Source: Gammaproteobacteria bacterium (GTDB taxonomy: Bacteria > Pseudomonadota > Gammaproteobacteria > Xanthomonadales > SZUA-5). Taken from it: a stretch of 64,000 nt of DNA. A program made the translations under genes and the position numbers. Positions 9,043 through 19,975 of this stretch are shown here, piece after piece. The notes beneath the pieces are model-generated. The model saw nothing but the letters and a program-made list of their open reading frames with translations. It searched no databases and was not told where the DNA came from. The stretch spans positions 1 through 64,000 of the forward strand of contig JAUIFV010000002.1 in the NCBI GenBank assembly GCA_030430155.1. The letters are read 5' to 3'. Positions within the stretch are counted from its first letter, which is position 1. Each line of letters begins with the position of its first letter.

Positions 9043-12000
9043 TCACGGCCCACCCCAGTCCGAGGGCACGAGCATGGGGTCGGTCAGCCGGCAAAATGCC
9101 TCGTAGGCGGCATCCGCCAAACCATCGTGGTCGCACTCGACAAAGCCGCGGACGGCGGCTGCGTCCCGTTCGCTGCCGAAATGACCCATGAGGCGTACGA
9201 TGGTCGCCCTTTGTTCGTTGGCAACGCAGTCGGAGAGTGCCTCTCGCAGACAGCTCGCGACCGCGTCGCGAGGAAGCTTCACAAGATCATGAGCGGCCCA
9301 ACTCCGCTGTGCGTCCAGGCTGATCGCCTCGGAGACGAAGTAGGCTGCCACGGAAGGGTCTTCACGATTCAAGAGGTCGCGCGACGCAACCCAAGATGCC
9401 CTCAATCCGTCGTCCCCGCGGAGCACGTCGTCCTCCGGCGTCCCGCGGCGGGCTGCGATCTTCCTGAGCAGCCGACGCACATTCTCCGAGTCGATGTATT
9501 CGACGGCGTGGAGGAGCTTCCACTTTGCAGGGCCCTGGAACTCATGTTCCTGCTCCTCGAGGTAGGCAATTAGCTCACCGTCCTGGACGTGCGTGAGAAA
9601 GTGACCGGCCGTCCATCCCCACCACGTGAAGCAAATCGGCAATTGCTTCGCCAGCCAGAGCGGGCCCCGGCCATCTTTTGTGGCTTCTCTAACCACGCGG
9701 GCAATCGCGCTGGAACTTCCGTGAAGGAACAGCCCGCTAACCAGCCACTCGGCTGCCTGCTCGTCGTCGAGGAGTTCATGAAGAACTCGCTCCGACTCTA
9801 CCGTGCCGATCGCACCTAAGGTCGTGACGATTATGCTCAGCTGATTCTCGGCTGGGTCCTGAACCATCTGGGTTAGGACGTCCAACGCCGCCGGATCTGC
9901 TAGGAGGCTAATCGCCCGGATTACCTCGAATGAGTCCGACCCAGGGAGCCCCTCGTCAAGTAGCCGACGGAGCGGCGAGGCCGCTTGGTGACTTCTCATC
10001 TTTCCAAGTTGATGTGCTGCCGCGGAGCGGAACCGTGGGTTGTCGAGGCACTCGATCAAGATCCGCTCTGTCTCTGCACTCGGTACAGGGCTCATGGCCC
10101 TCAGGAGCATGCCTCGAACAGCATCGGACTCAGCGGCGTTCCACCACGACACCCACATGTGCGGGTCAACGGTATCAGCAACCTGCCCGGATGAAGGGAA
10201 TCGCAGTCCCCGTCGTCCGGCTTGAACGACCAGGGATCGGTGCAGTAAGCGAGGGGATTTGCTGGTATTTGCCAAGTCGATGGCGAGTCGTGCTACCTCA
10301 TCATCAACGTCGCCAATGAGCTCCTCCAGTGCGGCTTCGAACGGTGCGGTGATCAGGTGGCGGAGGTCCGACGTTTTGGGTGACACGCTGTAGTGTACTT
10401 CCAAGCGAGCCGAGCCTCCGTCGTCCTCACGTAGCTCCAAGAGGGCGGCGGCGGCAGCCCTAAGCGAGGTCGCGAACACGGCGGCCGCCCTCTCGGTCCC
10501 GACGGCCAACAGGGCGTGGTTCTCGTATCCCTGCAGGGCGCCGTTCGCCGCAAGCCGATTGTTCAAATGCTCGGCAAGGTGGGCATTCCCTAAGTGCGCG
10601 AGCACTGTCACTGCCCGGAAGTGCTCATGGGTCCCGCTTAGTGCCTCGAGCCGCACCATCGCGTAGTCACCTAAGGCCGCCCTGAACGCGGGGTCGGCGG
10701 TTCGCATTCGCTGAATGTCTTGGCTGAAGTAGTAGGGTGTGCCGATCCACCCGAAATGCGGACAGGCGTAAACGAAAGCCACTCCCTCGAGGCAGCCCAA
10801 CCGGATTAAGGCTCGTGCGCCGGACACCCGAAGGTGATAAGGGCATTCCGCGGCCGGAAGACCCTCGAGCAGTGACTTCCTCGCTTCCTGGCAGTCAAGG
10901 CGGCCCAGCAGGTTCGCCGAAAATGCGGCTCGAGCGCGGTGTCGGCTCCCGAGTCCCTCCTCAAGAGCCGTAACGATTCTCTCCCGCACTTCCGAATCAT
11001 AGGCACTCGGATGTGCCTGCATCACAACTGCGGCCCGGACAGGATCGAGGTCGGCTAGCGCACTAAGCAACTCGTTCCGTAATGGCGAGCCGATCAGCCC
11101 TCGGCCCAGGCGCTCAAGGCGGATGTAAGCCTTGCTGAAGCTACCTTTCACCAAGTCCAGGGCCACCGTTTGCGTGTCTGAAGCTACGGCCGCCACGTCG
11201 TCTTCCGCGAGGAAAAAATCTTGCACCGCCTCGAACACGAAGCGAATGCGATCCGCACGCCCAGGGAGCGATTCCAGGATGCCCACGTGAAGGAGCCGCT
11301 CGACGACCGGCCCCGGCGGTCGGGAGGCGTCGAACCTCGACACCCCGTGCAGTTCGTCGACTCCTATCGAGCCTGCATTCGTCGCGGAGATCCTCTTTGC
11401 CACTTCGACAAGGGTAACGCGGTACACCTCCGCGGTGATCCGGGACGCAGGATCTTCCTCCGCGCGCAGGCGGACATCGAGCCAAGCTGACATGATGTCA
11501 GTGCGAGTAGGAGCAGAAACAACCTCGGCCCCGGCGGACAGTTCGAGGAAAGCCCGAAGGGTGAAAGGATGCCGGAGTTCCTCACGCACCTCACCTCGGA
11601 GCGCGGACAGTGCGTCCGGTGGCCGCCCCGCAGCGATCCAAGCTCCCTTCAGCTCCGCCAGTGAGAACGGTCCAGGCAGGCGGACGCCGGCGGACGGCTC
11701 GGATTGGGTAAGTGCTGACCGGTTGCTAGGTGTGGCGGCCTCCCGGTCGTCGGTGCTCATCCTAGCCATCCACCGACCCCAGGATCGCTCGGAAGCGAGC
11801 CGCCAAAACTCCCTTCGAGAAGACAGGACTAGAACGCTTTGGCGACCTAGTAGGGAGTCCAGCCAATAACGAACTGCCCGCCGCACAGTGTCGGAGTTGC
11901 CGGCCTCGTCCAGCCCGTCGAGGACGACAGTCAGCCGCGCGTGCCGTAGGTTGTAGACCATGGCGGCTTCCTCACCGCGCGCGAGTTCGGGATCAAGGAC

Positions 12001-12828
12001 GCCCTGGAGAGCCTGAACCACTGCCCGGACTAAGGAGTCTTCGCCGACGAACGACAAGTGGCGAGCTTGAATGAATAGGACCGGTTGGCAGGCGGAGAGT
12101 GATGAAGCGAAAGAGCAAAGCAAGCTCGTCTTGCCGTAGCCCGAGTCGTTGACCAGTGCGATGAGTCGGACCGCCCCTTCCCGATCCGCACCCAACTTTG
12201 CGCCGCGGGTGGCACGTTGCCACATGCGGAACAATTCCCGGTCCGCGTTGCGGTACTGGTAGCGGGCGGGTTCGTACCGCCCGCCGGCTCGGAGGTCGTC
12301 GATGGCTTCGACGGTGGTGCGACGGCATGCCGCGAAGATTGCTTGATAGGAGAGTCGAGAGTACGGGATGCCGAGGTGCGCGTGACGGAGATCCTGGTGG
12401 TCGGTATCGAGAAGGCGGGCGATTTCCGTCCCGGGAAGGATAGAAAATGCCGCCTTGCCGGCGGCTGTCTTCGCCTTGTCCAGCCAGTAGAGATTCTCAC
12501 CCTTGGTCGGACCGTCGCGGTCTACGTCCCACGGCAAGGCGGCAACGACCTCCTCGACGTTCGGGGACGCGTCGACAGCCTCCTTCACATCCTCCACCAG
12601 CTTGGTCCACCAACTCCTCTTCTGCACCGTATAGCAGACGGCGATGCGGCAGGTCGCTGCGGAGTCACCGACGTAAGAATCGGGCTGACCAACGATGCTC
12701 TCACCATCCTCGTTTAGGCCGTACGTGCGAAGCCGGGCGTACTTCGGGCCAAGCCGCCGAATGATGTCGTCGCAGAGCCGATGAAAGCACCCGTCCGACA
12801 TGCGTTGGACTTTGTGAAGCGTGGACAT
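9043..12828 (-). CDS. NACHT/STAND NTPase with HEAT-like C-terminal repeats (candidate anti-phage sensor)
   Basis: 1261 residues. The N-terminal ~165 residues include G-Q-P-D-S (49-50 = PD) followed by a strand reading IAVCYTVQK and W-W-x-K. This resembles PD-(D/E)xK nuclease-like domains in NACHT proteins, although the usual acidic catalytic position seems to be Cys65. The Walker A-like loop is NDSGYGKTS (K233-T234) and Walker B is LTVVLDGLDEA (D304, D307, E308), the classic NACHT form. From about 560 to the end there are helical HEAT-like repeats of the sort used for target recognition in Avs-type defence proteins. No signal peptide is present, so it is cytoplasmic. Neighbours are a transposase remnant and a small membrane protein. 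No strong SD precedes ATG 12828; ATG 12801 is an alternative. NTPase is secure, defence is inferred. Confidence 0.8.
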   Translation of the reverse strand: MSTLHKVQRMSDGCFHRLCDDIIRRLGPKYARLRTYGLNEDGESIVGQPDSYVGDSAATCRIAVCYTVQKRSWWTKLVEDVKEAVDASPNVEEVVAALPWDVDRDGPTKGENLYWLDKAKTAAGKAAFSILPGTEIARLLDTDHQDLRHAHLGIPYSRLSYQAIFAACRRTTVEAIDDLRAGGRYEPARYQYRNADRELFRMWQRATRGAKLGADREGAVRLIALVNDSGYGKTSLLCSFASSLSACQPVLFIQARHLSFVGEDSLVRAVVQALQGVLDPELARGEEAAMVYNLRHARLTVVLDGLDEAGNSDTVRRAVRYWLDSLLGRQSVLVLSSRREFWRLASERSWGRWMARMSTDDREAATPSNRSALTQSEPSAGVRLPGPFSLAELKGAWIAAGRPPDALSALRGEVREELRHPFTLRAFLELSAGAEVVSAPTRTDIMSAWLDVRLRAEEDPASRITAEVYRVTLVEVAKRISATNAGSIGVDELHGVSRFDASRPPGPVVERLLHVGILESLPGRADRIRFVFEAVQDFFLAEDDVAAVASDTQTVALDLVKGSFSKAYIRLERLGRGLIGSPLRNELLSALADLDPVRAAVVMQAHPSAYDSEVRERIVTALEEGLGSRHRARAAFSANLLGRLDCQEARKSLLEGLPAAECPYHLRVSGARALIRLGCLEGVAFVYACPHFGWIGTPYYFSQDIQRMRTADPAFRAALGDYAMVRLEALSGTHEHFRAVTVLAHLGNAHLAEHLNNRLAANGALQGYENHALLAVGTERAAAVFATSLRAAAAALLELREDDGGSARLEVHYSVSPKTSDLRHLITAPFEAALEELIGDVDDEVARLAIDLANTSKSPRLLHRSLVVQAGRRGLRFPSSGQVADTVDPHMWVSWWNAAESDAVRGMLLRAMSPVPSAETERILIECLDNPRFRSAAAHQLGKMRSHQAASPLRRLLDEGLPGSDSFEVIRAISLLADPAALDVLTQMVQDPAENQLSIIVTTLGAIGTVESERVLHELLDDEQAAEWLVSGLFLHGSSSAIARVVREATKDGRGPLWLAKQLPICFTWWGWTAGHFLTHVQDGELIAYLEEQEHEFQGPAKWKLLHAVEYIDSENVRRLLRKIAARRGTPEDDVLRGDDGLRASWVASRDLLNREDPSVAAYFVSEAISLDAQRSWAAHDLVKLPRDAVASCLREALSDCVANEQRATIVRLMGHFGSERDAAAVRGFVECDHDGLADAAYEAFCRLTDPMLVPSDWGGP

Positions 12829-13198
12829 AGTGGATTCAAGAATGCCATTACGCAGCCGACCCGACCCAATCTGCCGGATGGCGCAGCTACAACCAAGACC
12901 AGGATGATAAAAGTCCTGGCAAGCAATGGGGTCGTTGTTTCACCACTCCCGTCAACAGGCGAAAAGAGATTCTCCCGGTCTCGGGAAGCTAGATTCTAGG
13001 CATAGCTGCCCCAAACGCTCGTCAGTTTCGATCTTCGCGTCCATGCGGCCGGGATACCGACTGCACAGATTGATGGATTGGGAATCACTCCCTTCCAGCC
13101 GTCCTTGGTTCGTTCAGGCAACCTCTTCAAATGCGTGCGAGCTTGGCTATCCGCGAATTCTTAAAAATGTCGCCACGCCGAGGTCATACGTAATGACG
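12829..13198. other. Gene-free stretch upstream of the NACHT gene
   Basis: 370 bp with no convincing coding region, probably holding the promoter of the NACHT gene and the terminator of the membrane-protein gene. I could not identify specific elements. Confidence 0.4.
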
Positions 13199-13732
13199 TT
13201 AGTCGCCGTCAGCGGGAATCGATGTAGAAATCTTCACTCTTTGCGTTAAAAAGATTGAGAACCATACCCCTACGGCGAAATACGCACCTAGGAATGCCGC
13301 CCCCCAAAGACTGCCATACTCCCCCAGAGCGAACCTGGTTGCCATGAAAACGGATCCAATGAAATAGACCAAGAACAACAAGTAGAAGGCATAAGACATT
13401 GATCGATCTACTGCCCGCCTGTCGAAACTGTCAGTGCGCTCCAGCCATGCTTCCCAGCCCTGCACTCGAGCGCGCGGTTCAATATTCAATCGGATGTATC
13501 GACCGCACCGCATGATGGCGTTACTCTCCGCCATGTAGATCAAAGCAACGACCACAACCAACAACGGCAATCCCAGGATCGCGGTATCGAGTTCATACTT
13601 CTGCGCTATGAAGTGGGAGCCTGGCACGACGACCAGTCCGAAGCCCATCGTTTGAAAAACTCTTGTCTTCGACTCCTCAATCTCCTTACGCAAGGCAAGA
13701 TACTCTTGCTTAGCGAACTCGGCTTGATCCAT
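13199..13732 (-). CDS. Small four-helix membrane protein, unknown function
   Basis: 177 residues from ATG 13732, preceded by GGAG. An N-terminal charged helix (EYLALRKEIEESKTR) leads into two adjacent hydrophobic helices (about 28-68), a cytosolic loop with several Arg and Trp, and two more helices (about 115-165). There is no signal peptide or known motif. The layout of short helix pairs with a cytosolic N-terminal helix recalls small membrane effectors, but I do not recognise the family. It lies 370 bp upstream of the NACHT gene on the same strand, so co-function is possible but not shown. Confidence 0.65.
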   Translation of the reverse strand: MDQAEFAKQEYLALRKEIEESKTRVFQTMGFGLVVVPGSHFIAQKYELDTAILGLPLLVVVVALIYMAESNAIMRCGRYIRLNIEPRARVQGWEAWLERTDSFDRRAVDRSMSYAFYLLFLVYFIGSVFMATRFALGEYGSLWGAAFLGAYFAVGVWFSIFLTQRVKISTSIPADGD

Positions 13733-13781
13733 GGTTTGAGCTCCACTTCTAGGTTGGTATCAGCACGGGTCAGTTCTTTAC

Positions 13782-15461
13782 TCACCCACAACACCCACAA
13801 ACACTAGCCACCCCCCACTGCGTCGTAACCCACTCCCCATTCCACTCCTCCTCCTGCCCACTACAAACCCGCGGGCAAACCGCCTCCGCCTCGCTCTGAC
13901 TAAAGATCGGCCCAGCATCCACATCCGCGCACTGCTGCTCAGTGGCCAGACCAAGAAAGAAACTGAAGTTGGCAGAAGGCCGATTCTTTCCACCACTGGG
14001 ATAGGCCAAGCTGGCCCCAGCATGGCAGCCCACACAGTTGCCAAACTTCGGATCGGACTGGATATATGTCTCCAACGTGCCGTTAGCCAAGAAAGCCGGC
14101 ACCGACCCGTTGTCCAACTTGGGTGGTTCGGGCTCAATGCTGGCGCCCCAGTTGCTGCCGATCAGGTAGTAATTGGCGAAGACCGAGTCGATGGCGGTCA
14201 ACTGGGCCTGCCAGTCGGCGTTGAGCTTTTGGGTGAGCGTGTAGACGTCCCAGCAGTGGCTGACCTGGGTGCCGCAGCACTGCGCGGGGTCGCCGCTGCA
14301 GGCCTGCCCGCCGGGGGTGGTCAGATAGCTTTGGGCGTAGGGCGGCTGGCGCTCCCAGATGAAGGCGCTGTCCTGGCCGTTGAGCGTGGGCGGGGTGTTG
14401 GGCGGCAGGGCGGCGCAGGCGGCTCTGTAGAAGCTGGCGTCAGGCGCATTGGCCGGCGCGGGGCACTGGTTGTTGGGGATGGTGGTGTAGCAGTTGTTGT
14501 CAGTGGCGGCGCAGGCATTTTCGGCGAAGGGCGCGTTGTCGACGTGCTCGAAGGAGGCCCAGATGAACTGCGGCAGCAGATTGCCCTGTTCGACGTTGGC
14601 CTGAATGATGTGCAGGCCGACCAGGCCCACGGTGACCTCGGCACACAGCGGCTGGCCGTCGCGCACGTAGGCGCCCTGGACGTCGATCAACGCAGGCGTG
14701 TTGAAGTAGCGGTCGGCTTCGCTGGCGTCGATGATTCGCCAAGCGGCCTTGAGTTCGATGGCGCCCGGCGCGCCGTTGGGCTTGCTCGCATCGCCGGGCG
14801 GAAAGAGCACGGCATTGCCGGCTTTGACGAAGGCTTCCTGTCCCGCGTAGGTGTTCAGACCGTGGCCTTCGATGTACTGCTGCTCGACCCCGTTCATGCG
14901 CCGCTCGAACAGCGCCCAGTTGCCGTTGGCGTCGATCAGCGGCTGGCCGGTGGCCTGGATGAATTCCTCGTCGCGCGAGCCCTGCCCGCCGGACTTGGCG
15001 ATGATGTTGAAGGTGGGCAGGCCCTTGGGGTTATCGCACAGGCCGGTCGGGCCACCGAAGACCTGCTCGGGCCGGGCCCAGGTCTGCCACAGCACCTGAC
15101 CGGCGCCGGAAAGGCCGCTCTTGGCGTCGCCGCCAGACTGACTCGCCTGCCAGTTCAGCGCCACAAACATCTGCCAGGACATGTTGTCGAAGGGGGTTTG
15201 CGCGTCGTCGGCGGCGCTTTTAACGTCGTCGCTCAGGCCTTGATATCCGAAGCCGTTGATGGCCGGATCGGGGCCGATGAAGGACGGCAGGATCGAACAC
15301 AGCGCGCCGCTGCCGTCGGCGCAGTAGACCGGCTGCGGCTGGTAGCTTGGCGCGTCAGCCGGTGCGGCGGTCTCAGCGGCGGGTGCCGTGGGTCCCGAAT
15401 CGGCGCAGGCGACAATGAGCACAGCTGACAGAGTCAGTATGGAATGACGTGAGGCGGACAT
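13782..15461 (-). CDS. CxxCH-containing lipoprotein with C-terminal mannan-binding-lectin-like tail
   Basis: 559 residues. The N-terminus ends in a lipobox (LIVAC, Cys19), so it should be membrane-anchored outside the cytoplasm. A block reading VTVGLVGLHI...FIWASFEH matches one in the protein at 51087-52517. A single CxxCH (C476, C479, H480: CVGCH) suggests covalent haem c. The last ~40 residues (GPIFSQSEAEAVCPRVC, W-N-G-E-W, then V-C-G-C-C) resemble the Microcystis viridis lectin/mannan-binding domain. It is therefore a haem-protein-like domain with an added lectin tail. Its relative at 51 kb sits directly upstream of a LodA-type oxidase, but here there is no oxidase gene beside it. The role is unknown. 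Confidence 0.7.
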   Translation of the reverse strand: MSASRHSILTLSAVLIVACADSGPTAPAAETAAPADAPSYQPQPVYCADGSGALCSILPSFIGPDPAINGFGYQGLSDDVKSAADDAQTPFDNMSWQMFVALNWQASQSGGDAKSGLSGAGQVLWQTWARPEQVFGGPTGLCDNPKGLPTFNIIAKSGGQGSRDEEFIQATGQPLIDANGNWALFERRMNGVEQQYIEGHGLNTYAGQEAFVKAGNAVLFPPGDASKPNGAPGAIELKAAWRIIDASEADRYFNTPALIDVQGAYVRDGQPLCAEVTVGLVGLHIIQANVEQGNLLPQFIWASFEHVDNAPFAENACAATDNNCYTTIPNNQCPAPANAPDASFYRAACAALPPNTPPTLNGQDSAFIWERQPPYAQSYLTTPGGQACSGDPAQCCGTQVSHCWDVYTLTQKLNADWQAQLTAIDSVFANYYLIGSNWGASIEPEPPKLDNGSVPAFLANGTLETYIQSDPKFGNCVGCHAGASLAYPSGGKNRPSANFSFFLGLATEQQCADVDAGPIFSQSEAEAVCPRVCSGQEEEWNGEWVTTQWGVASVCGCCG

Positions 15462-15681
15462 TGACGCTTCCCCAAGCGGCCACTGTTGGGCTTATCGTGT
15501 CCGTGGGGCGGGCAATCTCTCAGTTCGCTGCTGTCGTGGATTGCAACAATCGGTGACTCGCGACCTTACTCCAAACCCAGACAGCTCCTCACTGAGGGTC
15601 GATCCAAAACGTCGGAACAACGGTTGGCGCGGCCATTCGGTCGCTATGAGCCTCGCTGCGGCAACGCTTTGCGGGGGCCTA

Positions 15682-16893
15682 TTACGGCGCGCGCGCCGCC
15701 ACTCGCGTCCCATCGTCGATCTGGTCATTGGGATGCAGGATCACCCGCTCCCCTTCGTCGAGGCCGGCAACAACCTCGGCATGGTGGCTGTTGCGCTGCC
15801 CCAGCTGCACGCCGCGCAGTTCGGCCATGCCGTCGTTTACCACGAACACCGCCCATTGGTCGCCATCGCGAAACGGCGCCCCCAACGGCACCCGCAGCGC
15901 ATCGTCATCGCGCCAGACTTCGATGCGCACGAAGACGTGGTAGTCGTGGCCGAGGCGCTGCCAGCGCTCCGGGGGACCAGCCAGATCGAGCACCGCATTG
16001 ACCCGCTGTTCCTCGATGCCGAGCGCGGAGACCTTGGTGAAGCCGGCCGGGTCGACCTGCCGGACTTGGGCGCTGAGCGGGGTGTCGCCGCCCCAGCCGT
16101 CGACCACCGCACTGGCTCCCGGCTGCACCCGAACCGCGTCGCTGGAGAGCAGTTCGGCGACGATTTCCAGGGCCTGGGTATTGCCGACCTCCAGCAGCGG
16201 CGCGCCGGCCGCAACCACCTGTTCGTTCTCCTCAAATAATCGCAACACCACGCCATCGACCGGCGCGGTGACCTGCACGCAGCAGCCGTCGCCAACGTCG
16301 GCGGCCAGGGTCTCGCCGGGCTGCAGGCGCTTGGCCTGAGCCGATTCGAACTCCCGACGACGCAGCTCCAGCGCTGCCTGCGCCTCGCCGACCCGTGCCT
16401 GCAGGCTATCAACCTCGAGCACCGCCTGATCCAGCGTCTGGCGTGACACCGTCTGCTTGTCGGCCAAGGCTCGGGTGCGTTCCAGCGTGGACTGGGCAAA
16501 GGCCAGCTGCGAGCGCACCCGTTTCAGCTCGGCGGTCGCCACCGAGATGGCCGCGCTGGCGGCCTGGATGCCGGCCTCGATCTCACGCCGACTGCGCGCA
16601 TCCAGAAACGGCGAATCGGCCGGATGAATGGCGGCCACAACGTCGCCAGCGGTCACCGGATCGCCCACTTTCAGTGACGAGCGCGCCAAGTGCCCGCCGA
16701 TAGGCACCGAGACGCGATAGACGTCGCGTATACGCGTCACTCCCTCTTCGTCGACGGTGACGATGATCGCTCCGCGATCGATGCCGGCGACGTCCACGCC
16801 TATCGCTGAAGGGCGCAATGCCGAGTACAGCAGGTAGATGAGCAGGCCAACCCCGCCAATCCAGAACATGATCTTCATCGTTCGGGCATTCAT
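15682..16893 (-). CDS. MacA/HlyD-type periplasmic adaptor of an ABC exporter
   Basis: 403 residues: a single N-terminal membrane helix (residues ~7-26), a beta-barrel/lipoyl half, a long coiled-coil hairpin (about 105-215, Ala/Glu/Arg/Gln-rich) and a second lipoyl half with the motif VTAPVDGVVLRL, then C-terminal beta domains. This is the membrane-fusion protein architecture linking an inner-membrane transporter to an outer-membrane channel. It lies 2 bp after the permease gene and is the last gene of the operon ATPase-permease-adaptor. No outer-membrane TolC-like gene is present in the window. The substrate is unknown. Confidence 0.85.
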   Translation of the reverse strand: MNARTMKIMFWIGGVGLLIYLLYSALRPSAIGVDVAGIDRGAIIVTVDEEGVTRIRDVYRVSVPIGGHLARSSLKVGDPVTAGDVVAAIHPADSPFLDARSRREIEAGIQAASAAISVATAELKRVRSQLAFAQSTLERTRALADKQTVSRQTLDQAVLEVDSLQARVGEAQAALELRRREFESAQAKRLQPGETLAADVGDGCCVQVTAPVDGVVLRLFEENEQVVAAGAPLLEVGNTQALEIVAELLSSDAVRVQPGASAVVDGWGGDTPLSAQVRQVDPAGFTKVSALGIEEQRVNAVLDLAGPPERWQRLGHDYHVFVRIEVWRDDDALRVPLGAPFRDGDQWAVFVVNDGMAELRGVQLGQRNSHHAEVVAGLDEGERVILHPNDQIDDGTRVAARAP

Positions 16894-16895
16894 GG

Positions 16896-19258
16896 TTACT
16901 CCCGAGTCTTCAAAACGGCTATCAGGTCCAGGCGGCCCAGTCGGCGCAGCACGATCAGTGCCGATACGGCGGAGGCGCTCAAGACCACGATGCTGGCGAT
17001 GGCGAAAGTCGACGGCGCGACGACCAAAGGGATCCTGTAGAGGTCGCTCTCAAAGCCCTTCAGCATGCCCCATGCAAACCCATAGCCGAGCAGCCAGCCC
17101 AGCGGCTGCGCCAGCAGCACGATGAGCCCCAGTTCGGTCATCAGCACCCGGGCGACCTCGCCCACCTGGAATCCCAGCACCCGCAGCGAGGCCAGCTCCC
17201 GGCCGTGCAGCGACAGCTGTATGCGCGCGCTGTTGTAGACGATGCCGAAGGCGATGATGACGCTGAAGCTGACGTAGATCGCTACCGACATCGCGATGTT
17301 CTCGCGTATCGTCGCGCGGAACTGAGCGACCGCCAGCCGCTGCAGTGCGACCGTGCCGATCACCGGCAGATTCTTGATCCGCTGATAGAGCGCGTCGAGC
17401 TGCGCATCATCAATCAACACCCGAGCGCTGTCGATGCGCGGACCGCCGCCGGCCAGTTGGTCGAGGGCGGCCTGGTCCATCGCCACCACCAGCCCGAAGT
17501 AGCTTTGGAAGACTTCGGTGACTGGCGTTTCGACCACTCGCCGTTGCCCTTCCAGAAACTCGACCTGGACCAGGTCGCCGCGGCGCAGGGCCAGCAGCTT
17601 GGCGACGTGCTCGCTGATCGCCAGACCGGTTTCCGGCAGGCGCAGCGGCTGATGATCCAGATCGAGCAATCGGCCGAGATCGGCACCCGCCGGCCGGCCT
17701 TGGATGGCGATCAGGCGCGAGCGATGGCCGTGGCGCAGTCGCGCGGCCATCGTTCTTGCCGGCTCCAACTGGAGAACGCCGGGGAGCTGCGCCAGCGCCT
17801 GCGCCGCCGCTGGCGGGGCCTCCTGAAAAAAGTGCAGCGTCGCGTCCTGGCGCTCGGCGCGATCGAAGCTGACCTCGATCATGTAGTCGATGGAGTCGAA
17901 GGAGAAGATCGCCAAGACCAGCAGCGCAACCGCAAACGAGGCTCCGAGCGCGGTCAGAAAGGAGCGCAACGGCCAGCGCAGCAGATGCCGAAAGCCCATG
18001 ATGGTCAGCTGCGACAGCGCCCGCACCGCCGCCAACCGGCCGGAAATCCAGCGCCGGTAGATCGGCGGCGCCGGCGGTCGCATGGCGACGGCAGGAGGCA
18101 GATTCAGCACCGACGCCAAGGCCCCTGCGCCGCCGGCAAATGCGGCCAGCAGCGACACACCGACGGCCAGCAGGTAGACCAAGGGATCGCGCTGAAAGAG
18201 CAGAAACGGAAAATGGAAGAAATCCGCATATAGCCGGGTCAGCCCCTGACCCAGCCAGGTGCCGACTGCCGCGCCGATCAGCACACCGAGCAGGGCGATC
18301 ATGGCGATCAGCTTCAGATAGTGCGAGGTGACTTCCCAACGGCCGTAGCCGACCGCCTTGAGCAAGCCGATCTGCTCACGCTCCAGCGCAACCAGTCGCG
18401 ACAGCACGATGTTGACCAGGAAGGCCGAGACCAGCAGGAAGATCGGCGGTATCACCCGCGACATGGCCCGCAGCTGCTCCAATTCACTGTCCAGGAAGGC
18501 GTGCGAGGGATGCTCGTCGCGAGCGTGCGCGCCGGCTCCGCCGTAGGGCGCGATCAGCTGATCCAGTTGCTCGATCACGGCAGTCTGGTTGGCGCCGCGC
18601 AGCAGGCGCAGGCTGAGGTCATTGAAGGCGCCTTCCAGGTCGTAGAGTCCGGCCAGAGCCGACTCGGACATCCAGATCAACCCGAAGCGTCGCGCGTCCG
18701 GCACCAGGTCGCCGGGCCCAAGGGCATAGACGAATTCCGGTGACAGGGCGATGCCGACGATCTGCAGCTCGCGCTTGCTGCCGTTCATGATCGCCGAGAA
18801 GCGCGCGCCGAGCTGGAAACCGTGTGCCTGGGCGAAGCTCTCGTTGACGATCACCTCGTCGCTGCGCCCGGGCTGCGGCGTTCGACCCTGGCGCATAAAC
18901 AGCCGGTTGAGCACCGGCTGACGATGATCGGGCAGCGACAGCACCTGGCCGGTGGCCGGCTCGCGCATGCCGGCGATGTCCAGCAGTACCGGCTGCACGA
19001 TCCGCGCCTCGACGGTCGCAACCCCGGCGATGGCGCCGATCTGCGCGGTCAGCTGCTGCGGCGCTCGCGTGGCCTGGGCGAAAACCTCAGCAAAGCGATA
19101 GCGCTCGTAGTAAGCGGTGCGCGTCTCCAGCAGTGACTGGAAGGAGCCGACCGCCAGAACCAGCGTCGCCACGCCGCAGGCCTGCACCAGCGCGATCGCC
19201 AGCGCCTGGCTCCACAATCGACTCAGATCGCGCCAAAGCTTGCGATCCAGAGTACGCA

Positions 19259-19262
<4 letters not shown>
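16896..19262 (-). CDS. FtsX/MacB-type ABC transporter permease
   Basis: 788 residues. An N-terminal helix (~15-40) is followed by a large periplasmic domain, then three helices near 270-390, a short linker with [12 protein letters not shown], a fourth helix and second periplasmic domain, and a final FtsX-type helix group (about 655-785). The duplicated FtsX arrangement matches permeases of MacAB/LolCDE-like systems that act on envelope substrates. Its ATG overlaps the stop of the ATPase gene by 4 bp, so translation is coupled. Together with its neighbours it forms a tripartite exporter of lipid, peptide or antibiotic type; no specific substrate can be inferred. Confidence 0.88.
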
Positions 19263-19975
<713 letters not shown>

